Shown one piece after another: positions 24,762-34,024 of a DNA stretch of 42,819 nucleotides. Within the stretch, counting starts at the first letter, position 1. Every line of letters starts with the position of its first letter. This stretch comes from JBGPJM01 sp041485385 (GTDB lineage Bacteria; Planctomycetota; Phycisphaerae; Phycisphaerales; UBA1924), in NCBI GenBank assembly GCA_041485385.1, contig JBGPJM010000018.1:1-42819 (forward strand), read 5' to 3'. Under the pieces are notes generated by a model, which searched no databases, was not told where the DNA came from, and saw only the letters and a list, made by a program, of their open reading frames with translations. The position numbers and the translations under genes are program-made.

Positions 24762-24932
24762 ATGGCCAAGAAAAAGGCTCGCCCGGAAGGCAAGACGACT
24801 CCTGCAATTTCGCGGGACCGCGGGGCGGCCGATGCCGCGGCTCGGCGAGCGGTGCAGCAGGCGCTGCGGAACTCCGGCACCGCGAGAGCCCCCCGGGCGG
24901 CGATCGCCCCCAGGGGTCAGCGGGGTCGCTGA
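24762..24932 (+). CDS. Small basic protein, paralogue-like to that at 23310
   Basis: This 56-aa ORF starts MAKKKARPEGKTTPA after GAGGAG (spacing ~7). It shares DAAARRAV plus a basic tail with the ORF at 23310-23477. No known family. An upstream TTG at 24720 is rejected because the ribosome site lies after it. Confidence 0.6.
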   Translation: MAKKKARPEGKTTPAISRDRGAADAAARRAVQQALRNSGTARAPRAAIAPRGQRGR

Positions 24933-25069
24933 ATACTCGACGCGGCCGGGGGAGCAGGATTGATCCTCCGCTGCCGGCCGGGAGCCGGCGCTGATCGCTT
25001 CTCCCCGCTGGGGGGTGGGCGTGGCGGCGTGGATCCGGGCGCGATCATTCTGTTCGGTGTATCGGGAAG

Positions 25070-25097
25070 TTGACGTATCCGGGCGTTTGATTAGACT
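25070..25097 (+). promoter_or_regulatory. Promoter of the REC-ANTAR gene
   Basis: TTGACG (25070-25075), 16-nt spacer, TAGACT (25092-25097), placed 63 nt before the ATG at 25161 in an AT-richer patch. Confidence 0.65.
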
Positions 25098-25160
25098 TCT
25101 GCCTTCCCGGGCATGGGGTGCCGGGGACTCGTAGCTCTACTCTCGACTGCGAAGACAGCC

Positions 25161-25790
25161 ATGGCTCAAACAAAATCCGACAGTATTCCGACATCGTTCG
25201 GACCGTGCCGCGCCCTTGTGGCGGATGATGAGCATCTGATCGCGATCGGGATCGCGAGCAACCTTCGCGACCTGGGTCACGAGGTGGTGGGGATCGCGTC
25301 GGATGGTGAGGCCGCGGTCGCGCTGGCACGGGAGCAGGCCCCGGACCTGGCGCTGCTGGATCTTCGGATGCCGAAGCTGAGCGGGACGGAGGTGGCGATG
25401 ATCCTGTACGAGGAGCTGGCGATCCCGTCGGTGATCATCTCGGCGTACTCGGACCAGGAGCACGTGCAGCGGATTCAGGGGTACGGGGCGTCGAGCGGGG
25501 TGTACGGGTACCTCCTCAAACCGGTGGGGGTGGACGAGCTTCGCGTGAGCGTGGGCGTGGCGCGGCAGCGGGCGGCGGTGGACCTGCACCGGGCGGGGCG
25601 GATCGAGCAGTTGGAGCGGAACCTGGCGAACCGGCGGACGGTGGAGCAGGCGAAGTGGAAGCTGGTTGAGAAGCTGAAGATCACCGAGCCGGTGGCGCAC
25701 GACAAGCTGCAGCGGGTGGCGAGGGACCGGCGGCGGCCGCTGATCGACATCGCGCGGAGCGTGCTGGAATCCGACGACATGCTGGAATGA
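25161..25790 (+). CDS. Response regulator with ANTAR output domain
   Basis: This 209-aa protein has a receiver domain at ~15-130 (ALVADDEHLIA acidic pocket, phospho-acceptor Asp in LALLDLRMPKLSG, conserved Lys in YLLKPVGVDEL). A coiled linker follows (RIEQLERNLANRR), then an ANTAR domain (VEQAKWKLVEKLKITE to PLIDIARSVLES) that in this family binds tandem hairpins in nascent RNA to prevent termination. The start ATG at 25161 is 63 nt after a good promoter. No cognate kinase is adjacent; the lone kinase at 32042 is a candidate only by proximity. Confidence 0.93.
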   Translation: MAQTKSDSIPTSFGPCRALVADDEHLIAIGIASNLRDLGHEVVGIASDGEAAVALAREQAPDLALLDLRMPKLSGTEVAMILYEELAIPSVIISAYSDQEHVQRIQGYGASSGVYGYLLKPVGVDELRVSVGVARQRAAVDLHRAGRIEQLERNLANRRTVEQAKWKLVEKLKITEPVAHDKLQRVARDRRRPLIDIARSVLESDDMLE

Positions 25791-25907
25791 GCCGGCGCCG
25801 GGCCTCCGGGCGGCCGCCGGGGCGGCGGTGCGCGCCCCTCCTCCCTCCCACCCCCCACTGCGGGGCGTGGCGGGGTATTCTGGCTTCCGCGACGCAAGGA
25901 GGCCGCC

Positions 25908-27113
25908 ATGGGATCGGGCAGGAATCGGCGAGGACGGCGAGAGCATCGGATCGCCAAGCGCGTTCCGCCGGGCGCGCCGCCGGGGACGCTTGTGGCCGAC
26001 CCGGAGGCGCCCAAGCCGGTGATCCGGGTGATGGCGTACCGCGCCGGAGAGCATCTGGAGAGGGCAATCGGCGACGCCGAGGAGATCCGCGGGGTGCTGG
26101 CGGAGTGGCCGGTGACGTGGGTGAACGTTGACGGTCTGGGGGACGCGGCGGTGGTGGCGAAGATCGGGGAGATCCTGGGCCTGCACAGGCTGGCGCTGGA
26201 GGACGTGCTGAACACACGTCAGAGGGCGAAGGTGGACACGTACGGGGACGCGGGGCAGAACCCCCACCTGTACATCGTGACGCGCGAGGTGCTGCTCAAC
26301 GAGGAGTTGCTGACGGACCAGATCAGCATGTTCCTGGGGCGGAACTACGTCGTGACGTTCCAGGAGCGCGCGGGGGACTGCCTGGACCCGGTGCGGGAGC
26401 GGATCCGGCACTCGGATCGGTTCCGGGGATTCGGGGCGGACTGGCTGGCGTACGCGATCCTGGACGCGGTGGTGGACGGGTACTTCCCGGTAATGGAGCA
26501 GGTGGGGGAACGGCTGCAGACGCTCGAGGACGAGGTGGTGATGTTCTGCGACGAGCGGTCGCTGCGCCGGATCCACGACATGAAGAGGGACCTCCTGACG
26601 CTGCGCCGGGCGATCTGGCCGGAGCGGGACGCGATCAACCAGCTCCTGCGCGACGCCAACCCGCTCATCACCGACGCGACAAGGCTGTACATGCGGGACT
26701 GCTACGACCACGTGGTGCAGCTGCTGGACATGGTAGAGACGTACCGCGAGCTGGGGGCGGACCTGATGGACGTCTACCTCTCGAGCGTGAGCAACCGGCT
26801 GAACTCGGTCATGAAGGTGCTGACGATCATCGCGACGCTGTTCATGCCGCTCTCGTTCATCGCGGGCGTGTGGGGGATGAACTTCAACACCGCCAAGTCG
26901 CCGTGGAACATGCCGGAGCTGAACTGGTATTTCGGCTACCCGATGGCGCTGGGGGTGATGCTGCTGGTGACAGTGGTGATGCTGCTGTATTTTCGGAGAG
27001 CGGGGTGGATCGGCGGGGGGAGGAGGGCCGCGGCGGGAAGCGGGCTGCATGTCGCGAGCGGCGAGGGCGGGCCAGCGAGGGGCGGGGCGACCGGGGCTCC
27101 CGGAGGCCGCTGA
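25908..27113 (+). CDS. corA: CorA-family divalent cation transporter
   Basis: This is a 401-aa inner-membrane Mg2+/Co2+ channel. It has a large N-terminal cytoplasmic domain and a long helix carrying LEDEVVMFCDERSLRRIHDM. Two C-terminal membrane helices (VLTIIATLFMPLSFIAGVWG and YPMALGVMLLVTVVMLLYF) flank the signature GMNF. A ~35-residue Gly/Arg-rich cytoplasmic tail follows. AAGGAGG lies 6 nt before the ATG. The upstream intergenic segment has a C-rich tract (25842-25866). Confidence 0.97.
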   Translation: MGSGRNRRGRREHRIAKRVPPGAPPGTLVADPEAPKPVIRVMAYRAGEHLERAIGDAEEIRGVLAEWPVTWVNVDGLGDAAVVAKIGEILGLHRLALEDVLNTRQRAKVDTYGDAGQNPHLYIVTREVLLNEELLTDQISMFLGRNYVVTFQERAGDCLDPVRERIRHSDRFRGFGADWLAYAILDAVVDGYFPVMEQVGERLQTLEDEVVMFCDERSLRRIHDMKRDLLTLRRAIWPERDAINQLLRDANPLITDATRLYMRDCYDHVVQLLDMVETYRELGADLMDVYLSSVSNRLNSVMKVLTIIATLFMPLSFIAGVWGMNFNTAKSPWNMPELNWYFGYPMALGVMLLVTVVMLLYFRRAGWIGGGRRAAAGSGLHVASGEGGPARGGATGAPGGR

Positions 27114-27173
27114 GACAGCGACGGGAAGCGGACGAACAGAATCCGTCGGGAACGCTGGGACTGGGGCGCTCCT

Positions 27174-27202
27174 TTGCGGAGCGCAGCGCAAGGGGCTACA
27201 CT
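27174..27202 (+). promoter_or_regulatory. Probable promoter of the glycosyltransferase pair
   Basis: TTGCGG (27174-27179), 17-nt spacer, TACACT (27197-27202), about 28 nt upstream of the GTG start at 27230. Confidence 0.5.
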
Positions 27203-27229
27203 GGGTCGCCCGCCGAGGACATCGCACGC

Positions 27230-28957
27230 GTGAGCCCGACCGCTTCGTCAATCAGGCAACCCGTGGAAGTGAAGATCCCCGGCGAGGCTGTTGGTGCGGC
27301 CGCCACGGGTGGGGCACTTGCGGGCGCGCCGATCGCAGCTGCGGCCGTCGCCGTGATCGTGGTGACGTGGAACCGCAGGAACGATGTCGACAAGGTGATC
27401 GGCGCGCTTTCCCGCCAGACGTACCCAGTACAGCGGATGCACCTGGTCGTCGTCGACAACAACTCAACGGACGGGACGATCAACCTGCTGACGGAGCGCT
27501 GGCGGCCGGACTGGGTCGTGGAGAACCCGACGGACGAGGCGCACCTGCCGCGGTTCGAGACGCCGGTTCGGTCGGGCGGGGCCAGGGCGGATGGGGAACC
27601 GCTCGCCGGGAATGCAGGGGGGCTCGGGTCGCTGACGATCGTGCACAATCACACGAACATGGGCGGGTGCGGCGGGTTCAACACGGGGCTGGGATACGTG
27701 GCGCACGCGATGGCGGCCGGGCACGCGGCGGCAAGGCCGGGGTTCGTGTGGCTGGTGGATGACGACGTGGACCTGCCGGAGGACGCGCTCGAGCAGCTCA
27801 TGCGGGCGGCGGCGACGGACGAGCGGATCGGGGTGGTGGGATCGCGGACGGTGGATATCGCGACACGCCGGGCGACGATCGAGACGACGATCTACCTGGA
27901 CCGCGGAGCGGGCTCCATGGGGGACGAGCCGCCGCCGGGGCACCCGATGCACGAGCCGCACCGGCAGTGGATCGCGAGGGTGGGCGGGACGCGCGGCGAT
28001 CGCGAGTACTCGGGGCTTCGGGACGTGGATGTCGTTTCGGCGTGCAGCCTGCTGGCGCGCTGGAGCGCGGTGGAGAGGGTGGGGTTCTGGGACTGGCGGT
28101 ACTTCATCTACTGCGACGATGCGGACTGGTGCCTGCGGTTCGCCAGGGCGGGGTACCGGGTGGTGCTGAACCTGGACGCGGTGGTGTACCACACGCCCTG
28201 GAACCTGAAGCTGACCGTGGGCAGGCTGTACTACGCGCAGCGGAACAACCTGTTCATGCTGCAGAAGGAGCTGCCGACAAAGCAGCTGAGGCGTGTGCTG
28301 CGGCGCCGGCTGTACGGGCTCCTGCGGGACAGCCTGCGGGCGTCGGTGCACCGGCGGCTCTTCCACGCCGAGGTGATCAGGCGGACCGCGCTGGACGTAG
28401 CGCGGAACCACGGCGGGAAGCTGGAGAACGACGGGCCGATGCCCGAGCCGCTGGTGGAGGCGCTGCGTCGCGCGGGGGCGTTGAAGGCGGGGGCCTGGGT
28501 CGCGGTGCTCTGCTCGGCGCCGCCGTCGATCGGGTGGGCGGATTCGGTCCGTGAGGACTTGCGGCGCGGCCTGGCGAGCGGGGACGCGATGCCGCGCTGG
28601 GTGTACTGCGTGCGGAACGACGTGCCGGACCACGGCGGCCAAGGCGGGCCGGCGGCGACACGCCCGGATCGGATCGTCTACAGCTCCCGGTGGCGGTCGC
28701 GGATCCGGCGGCAGCTGCCGCTGCTCAAGCGATGGCCGACGGCGGTGGTGGTGTTCGACCAGACGACGGACTTTCCGGCGGTGGTGGGACGGTGGAATCT
28801 GCACCTCGACTCCAGGCGTCTGGTGGTGGCGCAGCTGGAGCGAGACGGGTGGTGGCTGAGGGTGAAGTTCTTCGCGAGGTGGGCCCAGTCGGCGGCACGG
28901 TGCATGGCGTTCGCGCTGAGGGCGGTGCCATACACTTCGGCCACGAAGTACGGGTAG
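27230..28957 (+). CDS. GT2 family glycosyltransferase
   Basis: This is a ~575-aa protein from the GTG at 27230. The GT-A domain spans ~40-330: VIVVTWNRRNDVDKVIGALS, nucleotide-sugar motif VVDNNSTDGT, NMGGCGGFNTG, metal-binding DDD in WLVDDDVDLPEDAL, and the late acidic motif CDDADWCLRFARAGYR. The layout resembles galactofuranosyl/rhamnosyl-type polymer transferases. A C-terminal ~200-residue part is rich in Arg and helical. The GT4 gene follows closely (47 nt), so the pair probably makes one surface glycan. The upstream frame reaching 26870 overlaps corA and is rejected. Confidence 0.9.
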   Translation: MSPTASSIRQPVEVKIPGEAVGAAATGGALAGAPIAAAAVAVIVVTWNRRNDVDKVIGALSRQTYPVQRMHLVVVDNNSTDGTINLLTERWRPDWVVENPTDEAHLPRFETPVRSGGARADGEPLAGNAGGLGSLTIVHNHTNMGGCGGFNTGLGYVAHAMAAGHAAARPGFVWLVDDDVDLPEDALEQLMRAAATDERIGVVGSRTVDIATRRATIETTIYLDRGAGSMGDEPPPGHPMHEPHRQWIARVGGTRGDREYSGLRDVDVVSACSLLARWSAVERVGFWDWRYFIYCDDADWCLRFARAGYRVVLNLDAVVYHTPWNLKLTVGRLYYAQRNNLFMLQKELPTKQLRRVLRRRLYGLLRDSLRASVHRRLFHAEVIRRTALDVARNHGGKLENDGPMPEPLVEALRRAGALKAGAWVAVLCSAPPSIGWADSVREDLRRGLASGDAMPRWVYCVRNDVPDHGGQGGPAATRPDRIVYSSRWRSRIRRQLPLLKRWPTAVVVFDQTTDFPAVVGRWNLHLDSRRLVVAQLERDGWWLRVKFFARWAQSAARCMAFALRAVPYTSATKYG

Positions 28958-29003
28958 GGTGCGCGGCAGGCCGGGGCGCCGGCGTGGGAGTGATCGCAGC
29001 GCT

Positions 29004-30842
29004 ATGGACCAGACGGGGCAGCCGGATCTTGCGCGGGCAAACGGGGTGCACAAGGGCGCGCCGGTGGACGCGCCGCCGGTGTGGGCGCGGACCGCCCGGC
29101 CGCTGCGGATCGCGATGCTGGGATGGGCGAGGCTGTCGGCGCAGGCCTGGGAGGGATCCGGTTACAACCTGTCGGCGTCGGAGCTGGCCCGTGGGCTGGT
29201 GATGTCGGGGCACGAGGTGTTCTACCTGGCGTCGGGGATGACGTACCGGCTCAGGAATCGGGCGCCGCACGTGCTCCATCGGGAGACGTGGGGCGGCGTG
29301 CGGTGCTACGAGTTGCGGAACTCCCCGAACCTGTCGCCATCGGCGTCGAACTACTCGAATATCGAGACGGAGACGTCGTGCCCGGAGGAGAGCGAGCTGG
29401 TCCTGCGGTGGCTGAACGAGGTGGGTGCGCAGGTGGTGCATATCCACTCGCTGGAGGGGTACGGGCTGGATCTGATCGCCGCGATCAGGCGCGGGCGAGC
29501 GTTACCGGACGGCCGGCGCGGGCCGGGGCGCCCGGTGGTGGTGACGCCGCACAACTACTGGTATGTCTGTCCGCAGGTGGACCTGCTGCACCAGGAAACG
29601 CGGGTGTGCATGGACTACGACGGCGGGCGGCGGTGCGTGGGGTGCCTGCCGGCGCAGGACGCGGGGAAGCTGAAGCGCGGGCGCGCGATCCGGCAGGCGG
29701 CCGAGGAGATGCTGGGTCCCTACACGCCGGAGGTGTTGAAGCGGATCAGGCAGGCGTTCAGGCCGACGATCCGGCGGATGCTCCGGGGGAAACTGATCGA
29801 GCGGTACAGCCCCCCGCCGGTCAATCCGGATCGGCTCATCGACCCCGAGCTGGCGCTGGGGTTCGAGACGGTCCACGCGGGGAAGCTGAGCTCTGAGACC
29901 GACGGGCTGATCCGGCACGAGCTGCCGCTCGCTCCCGGCGAGCATCCGCGGGTGCTGGAGCCCAGCGAGCCGGATACCAACGAGAGGTTCCTGAGGGCGG
30001 ATCACCACCTGAAGGTGCTGAATAACTATGGGAAGAGACGGGTGGCGGGCGTGGAGGCGCTGAACGCGGCGTCGATGGTGATCCCGCCGAGCCGGTTCCT
30101 GCTCAGGGCGCACGTGGCGATGGGGCTGATCGAGTCGAAGGCACGGTGGGTGCGGCTGGGGCAGCCGCACTTCGATCAGATCAACCGCCGGACGCGCCGG
30201 TCGCCGTTCTACGAGACGGCGCCGTGGGATCCGCGGACGGCGACGCGGGCGCTGCGGTTGGGGTTCTACGGCACGACGCGGAACAACAAGGGGCTGGAGG
30301 TGCTGCTGCAGGCGATCCCGATGCTGGAGCGCCGGGTGAGGCAGCGGTGCCAGTTCGTGGTGCGGGCGCTGGGGTGGGATTGGCCGTTGCGGAAGCGGAT
30401 GAGCCTGTACCCGGAGGTGTCGTTTGTCGGCGGGTACGACCTGATTCAGCTCATTTCGGCGGGTGGGGATTACGACGTGGGGATCCTGCCGCACATCTGG
30501 TTCGAGAACTCGCCGCTGGTGATGCTGGAGCACCTGCACGCCGGAAAGTTTGTGATCGCCAGCAATCTGGGTGGTCCGCCGGACTGGATCACGCCGCCGA
30601 GGAACGGGTTGCTGTTCAACGCGGGGGACGCGCCGGCGCTGGCGGAGTGCATCCAGCGGGTGGTGGAGGGGGATGTGCGGGTGCCCTCGGCGAGGGAGAT
30701 CCACGAGGCGTCGGTGCTGCGCAGCTATCCGGCGCACGTGGGGGAGGTCGAGGAGATCCACCAGGAGGTGGTGGGACGGACGGAGCGGACCGACGAGGCG
30801 GCGCCGGCGGCGATGTCCGACGCGGTCGTGAGCGAGGCGTGA
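29004..30842 (+). CDS. GT4-like family glycosyltransferase
   Basis: This 612-aa GT-B protein has an N-terminal Rossmann domain from residue ~35 (IAMLGWARLSAQAWEGSGYN, ELARGLVMSGHEVFY). A Cys-containing stretch (YVCPQVDLL, then RRCVGCLP, ~190-215) is followed by a ~140-residue helical insert. The C-terminal domain has GFYGTTRNNKGLEVLLQA and VGILPHIWFENSPLVMLEHL, then the GT4 hallmark GKFVIASNLGGPPDWI. The start at 29004 replaces an upstream ATG at 28959 that falls in the intergenic spacer. Donor and acceptor are unknown. Confidence 0.9.
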   Translation: MDQTGQPDLARANGVHKGAPVDAPPVWARTARPLRIAMLGWARLSAQAWEGSGYNLSASELARGLVMSGHEVFYLASGMTYRLRNRAPHVLHRETWGGVRCYELRNSPNLSPSASNYSNIETETSCPEESELVLRWLNEVGAQVVHIHSLEGYGLDLIAAIRRGRALPDGRRGPGRPVVVTPHNYWYVCPQVDLLHQETRVCMDYDGGRRCVGCLPAQDAGKLKRGRAIRQAAEEMLGPYTPEVLKRIRQAFRPTIRRMLRGKLIERYSPPPVNPDRLIDPELALGFETVHAGKLSSETDGLIRHELPLAPGEHPRVLEPSEPDTNERFLRADHHLKVLNNYGKRRVAGVEALNAASMVIPPSRFLLRAHVAMGLIESKARWVRLGQPHFDQINRRTRRSPFYETAPWDPRTATRALRLGFYGTTRNNKGLEVLLQAIPMLERRVRQRCQFVVRALGWDWPLRKRMSLYPEVSFVGGYDLIQLISAGGDYDVGILPHIWFENSPLVMLEHLHAGKFVIASNLGGPPDWITPPRNGLLFNAGDAPALAECIQRVVEGDVRVPSAREIHEASVLRSYPAHVGEVEEIHQEVVGRTERTDEAAPAAMSDAVVSEA

Positions 30843-30960
30843 CGGGATGTGCCGGCGCGCCCGGGTTGGCCCGCTGTCGAAGGTCGTCCGTGCGGCGCGA
30901 GGGGGCGATGCGGGGGGAGCGTGCGGTCGGTACGATGGGGGTCATTGCAGGGAGTCAACC

Positions 30961-31731
30961 ATGAACGACAACATTGCCAGCGGTGTGGACCGTCGGACGG
31001 CTCTTGGCGCGATCGGGGCCGTCGGGCTGATCGGGGCGGGGGGAGTGTCGGCGGCGGCGGGCGTGGCCGGCGTGGCGATCCTGCGCCCCGAAGAAGCGGG
31101 CTGGGACGCGGCCAAGGGCGAGTACACACTACCGGCGCTGCCCTACGCGACCAACGCGCTCGAGCCCCACATCGACGCCAGGACCATGGAGATCCACCAC
31201 GACCGTCACCACAAGGCGTACGTGGACGGGGCAAACGCGGCGCTGAAGGAACTCGCGAGGATCCGGGACGGGCAGGAGAAGCCGGTGCTGGTGAAGTTCT
31301 GGTCGCGGGAGCTGGCATTCCACGCGTCGGGGCACTTCAACCACAGCCTGTTCTGGCAGGTCATGGCGTCGCCGAAGAGCGGTGGTGGCGCGGCGCCGAC
31401 CGGGGAGCTGGCCGGCGCGATCGACCGCGACTTCGGCAGCTTCGAGAAGTTCGTGGGGCACTTCAAGGAGGCGGCCAGACAGGTGGAGGGATCGGGGTGG
31501 GGTTGGCTGGTCTATCAACCGATGTCTGGCAAGCTGCTCGTGCTCCAGGGGGAGAAGCAGCAGGACATGACGGTCTGGGGAGCGGTGCCGCTGATGGGTG
31601 TGGATGTGTGGGAGCACGCGTACTACCTGCAGTACCAGAACAAGCGCCCGGACTACATCGCCGCGTTCCTGAACGTGGTGAACTGGGCGAGGGTCGGGGA
31701 GTTCTACCAGCGGGCCCGTGGCGGGAAGTGA
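30961..31731 (+). CDS. Exported Mn/Fe superoxide dismutase
   Basis: The protein has 256 aa. The N-terminal ~45 residues look like a twin-arginine signal (DRRTALGAIGAVGLIGAGG). The mature domain has all four metal ligands: H79 in EIHHDRHHKAYV, H128 in GHFNHSLFW, D215 and H219 in DVWEHAYYLQY. Gln200/Gln201 just before DMTVWGAVPL is where the manganese enzymes place their Gln, favouring Mn or cambialistic use. It would dismutate superoxide outside the cytoplasm. AGGGAG precedes the ATG. Confidence 0.95.
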   Translation: MNDNIASGVDRRTALGAIGAVGLIGAGGVSAAAGVAGVAILRPEEAGWDAAKGEYTLPALPYATNALEPHIDARTMEIHHDRHHKAYVDGANAALKELARIRDGQEKPVLVKFWSRELAFHASGHFNHSLFWQVMASPKSGGGAAPTGELAGAIDRDFGSFEKFVGHFKEAARQVEGSGWGWLVYQPMSGKLLVLQGEKQQDMTVWGAVPLMGVDVWEHAYYLQYQNKRPDYIAAFLNVVNWARVGEFYQRARGGK

Positions 31732-32041
31732 GTTGACCTGAGGATCGGCGAGGGGACCGCGCGGTCTCCGGTGCACCCGGGCGCGCGGGGGTCGCCGCTG
31801 TCGACGCGGGCCGATGGCGCCAGGCGCCCAGAGTCGGGCTCATGCCCGACTGATGCGGATAGCCTGCCGCACGTCCGATATCCGGCGCGCGCCGCGCGGT
31901 GGTCGCCGAGCCTTCATGCCCGTGCGGCGATGACCGATAGTCCCGATGTCGGCCCGGTCATGACCTCTAACCCGTTCGACCGGACCGATGCCGCACGTAC
32001 AGACCCGAGAAGGGCGCTGGTTGAGTCTCGGACAAGAGGAC
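31732..32041. other. Gene-free 310-bp spacer with clustered hairpins
   Basis: I see no credible ORF here. It contains GGCGCCAGGCGCC (31816-31828). A perfect hairpin AGTCGGGC-TCAT-GCCCGACT lies at 31832-31851, and TGCGG...CCGCA at 31854-31871. No T-tract follows, so termination after sod is possible but not typical. It must also hold the kinase promoter, which I could not place. Confidence 0.5.
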
Positions 32042-33967
32042 ATGGAAAACACCACCACTGCCAGCAGCATGCGCACCGTCGGCGCGGAATCGGGAGAGGG
32101 CGAGACCGGATCGCCCGTCGGCGCCGGGAAGACCAGGGGCGGGTCGAGCGTGCGGCTGATGGCCGCGCTCGTGATCGGCTGCCCGCTGGTTGCGGTGATC
32201 GGCTGCCTGTCGTGGGGAGTCCTGCTCAAACGGAGCGCCGGCGCGGACCAGCAGCGTGCGCTGGTGCAGACGACCGCGACGGCGCTGGCGGAGCCGGTGC
32301 GGTCGATTCTGGACGGGGGTGAGCCGGCGCGCCTGGCCAGCCTGCTGTACCAGGTCGCCCAGGACAACAAGCTCGATCGGTGCACGGTCGAGCTCTCGGA
32401 CGGGCAGGAGCTGGCGAACTCTGATCGGACCAAGCCGCTGAAGCTGCCCGAATCGTGGAAGGCCAACGGTCCGGCCCCGGTGCAGGGGGTGGAGGGACCG
32501 GATCGCGCGGGGATTATCAGGGCGCGGGTGGCGGTCGAGGTGGGAGCGCGGGGTACGGCGTACGTGGTGGTGACCAGCACGCCGCGGGCGCCGCTGGGGA
32601 GCGGCCGGGACCTGGCGAACGCATGGGCCGGCCTTGCCGGGGTAGGCGTGGTGGCGGTCGGGCTCATGGCGTTCCTGTTCACGAAGGTGCACAAGGGTCT
32701 GCGTCCGCTCGCGGCGATCCAAGGGGCGCTGCGCTCGATGCACGCCGGGGAACGGTCGGCCGCGGCGCTGGGCGTCAGCCCGCGCTGGGGAGCCGAGGCC
32801 GGCGCGTGGAACGGCCTGCTGGCGGAGCGTGAATCGCTGCGCCGGAGCGTGATGGAGAAACAGGGGGCGGGCCCGGCGGACGGGGTGAGGGCGGGCGACA
32901 GCTCGGTGGAGCGGGCGTGCGACGCGATGTCGCAGGGGCTGATGGTGGTGGACGGGTCGCTGCGCGTGCGGTACGCCAACGGGGCGGCGGCGGTGCTGCT
33001 GGGGAGGAAACGAGCCGAGATGAGCGGCAGGGCGCTCTCCGAGCTGGTGACCGATGCACCGGCGCTGGACCTGGTCAGGACCGTGCTGGGGACCAAGGGA
33101 GCGGGGGTCGGTCGCCGGCGGGGATCGGTGGAAGTGTCTCGCCTCAACGAGGGAGAGCAGAGCGTGCTGCGGTTCAGCGCCACGCGGATGCCGCCGGAGC
33201 CCGGGCAGGCCTCGGCCCTGGTGGCGCCGGCGCTGGTGATGGTGGAGGACCTGACGCAGCAGCGCGTGGCGGACCAGGCGCGGGATACGTTCGTCACGCG
33301 GGCGACGCACGAACTCCGGACGCCCCTGACGAACATCCGGCTGTACGTGGAGATGCTGCAGGAGGAGGGGGCGGCGGACGCGGCGGTACGGGGCAAGTGC
33401 ATCAACGTGATCAACCAGGAGTCGCGCCGTCTGGAGCGGATGGTCGGGGACATGCTGTCGGTGGCGGAGATCGAGGCGGGCTCGATGAAGCTGAACACCG
33501 ACGACGTGCGTCTGGAACCGCTGATGGACGAGCTGCGTGACGACCACATGGCGCAGGCGACGGACAAGGGGCTCAAGCTGATCTTCGAACTGCCGCCGAA
33601 GCTGCCGGTGATCCGCGGGGACCGGGACAAGATCGCGATGTCGCTGCACAACCTGCTGGGGAACGCGCTGAAGTACACGCCCGCGGGGGGGACGGTGACG
33701 GTGAAGGTGGACGCCGGGGACTCGGGCATGGCCGTGCGCGTCCAGGACACGGGGTTCGGGATCGCGCCGGACGAGACGGAGCGGATCTTCGAGAAGTTCT
33801 ACCGCTCCCGCGACAAGCGGGTGGCGAGCATCACCGGCACGGGGCTGGGGCTGGTGCTGGCGCGGGAGGTGGCGAGGCTGCACGGCGGCGACATCACCGT
33901 CGAGTCGCAACTCGACCGGGGGAGCACTTTCACGATGACGCTGCCGACGCTGGCGCGGGCGGCCTGA
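32042..33967 (+). CDS. Membrane-bound sensor histidine kinase with PAS domain
   Basis: The protein has 641 aa. TM1 is at ~38-60, a periplasmic domain at ~61-190, TM2 at ~193-214, then a HAMP-like linker. A PAS domain begins near 285 (AMSQGLMVVDGSLRVRYANG). The dimerisation H-box is THELRTPLTNIRLYVEML with phospho-accepting His423. The GHKL ATPase shows GNALKYTPAGG (N-box), DTGFGIAPDE (G1) and GTGLGLVLAREV (G2). No response regulator is adjacent. The start is uncertain, since GAGG lies too close to the ATG at 32042; an in-frame ATG at 31988 is an alternative. It lies 57 bp upstream of the STAS gene. Confidence 0.93.
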   Translation: MENTTTASSMRTVGAESGEGETGSPVGAGKTRGGSSVRLMAALVIGCPLVAVIGCLSWGVLLKRSAGADQQRALVQTTATALAEPVRSILDGGEPARLASLLYQVAQDNKLDRCTVELSDGQELANSDRTKPLKLPESWKANGPAPVQGVEGPDRAGIIRARVAVEVGARGTAYVVVTSTPRAPLGSGRDLANAWAGLAGVGVVAVGLMAFLFTKVHKGLRPLAAIQGALRSMHAGERSAAALGVSPRWGAEAGAWNGLLAERESLRRSVMEKQGAGPADGVRAGDSSVERACDAMSQGLMVVDGSLRVRYANGAAAVLLGRKRAEMSGRALSELVTDAPALDLVRTVLGTKGAGVGRRRGSVEVSRLNEGEQSVLRFSATRMPPEPGQASALVAPALVMVEDLTQQRVADQARDTFVTRATHELRTPLTNIRLYVEMLQEEGAADAAVRGKCINVINQESRRLERMVGDMLSVAEIEAGSMKLNTDDVRLEPLMDELRDDHMAQATDKGLKLIFELPPKLPVIRGDRDKIAMSLHNLLGNALKYTPAGGTVTVKVDAGDSGMAVRVQDTGFGIAPDETERIFEKFYRSRDKRVASITGTGLGLVLAREVARLHGGDITVESQLDRGSTFTMTLPTLARAA

Positions 33968-34024
33968 CGAGGGGTAGACCGCAGGAACGCGGGCGATGGC
34001 GGGTGACAAGGCGATGAGGGAGCG

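Noticed and set aside
26870..27229. 360-bp upstream extension of the GT2 gene
   Set aside because: The extension overlaps the end of corA in another frame and is Arg/Gly-rich; the GTG at 27230 follows a promoter.
31832..31851. Perfect 8-bp hairpin as the terminator of the superoxide dismutase gene
   Set aside because: No T-tract follows and it lies 100 bp beyond the stop, so termination cannot be claimed.
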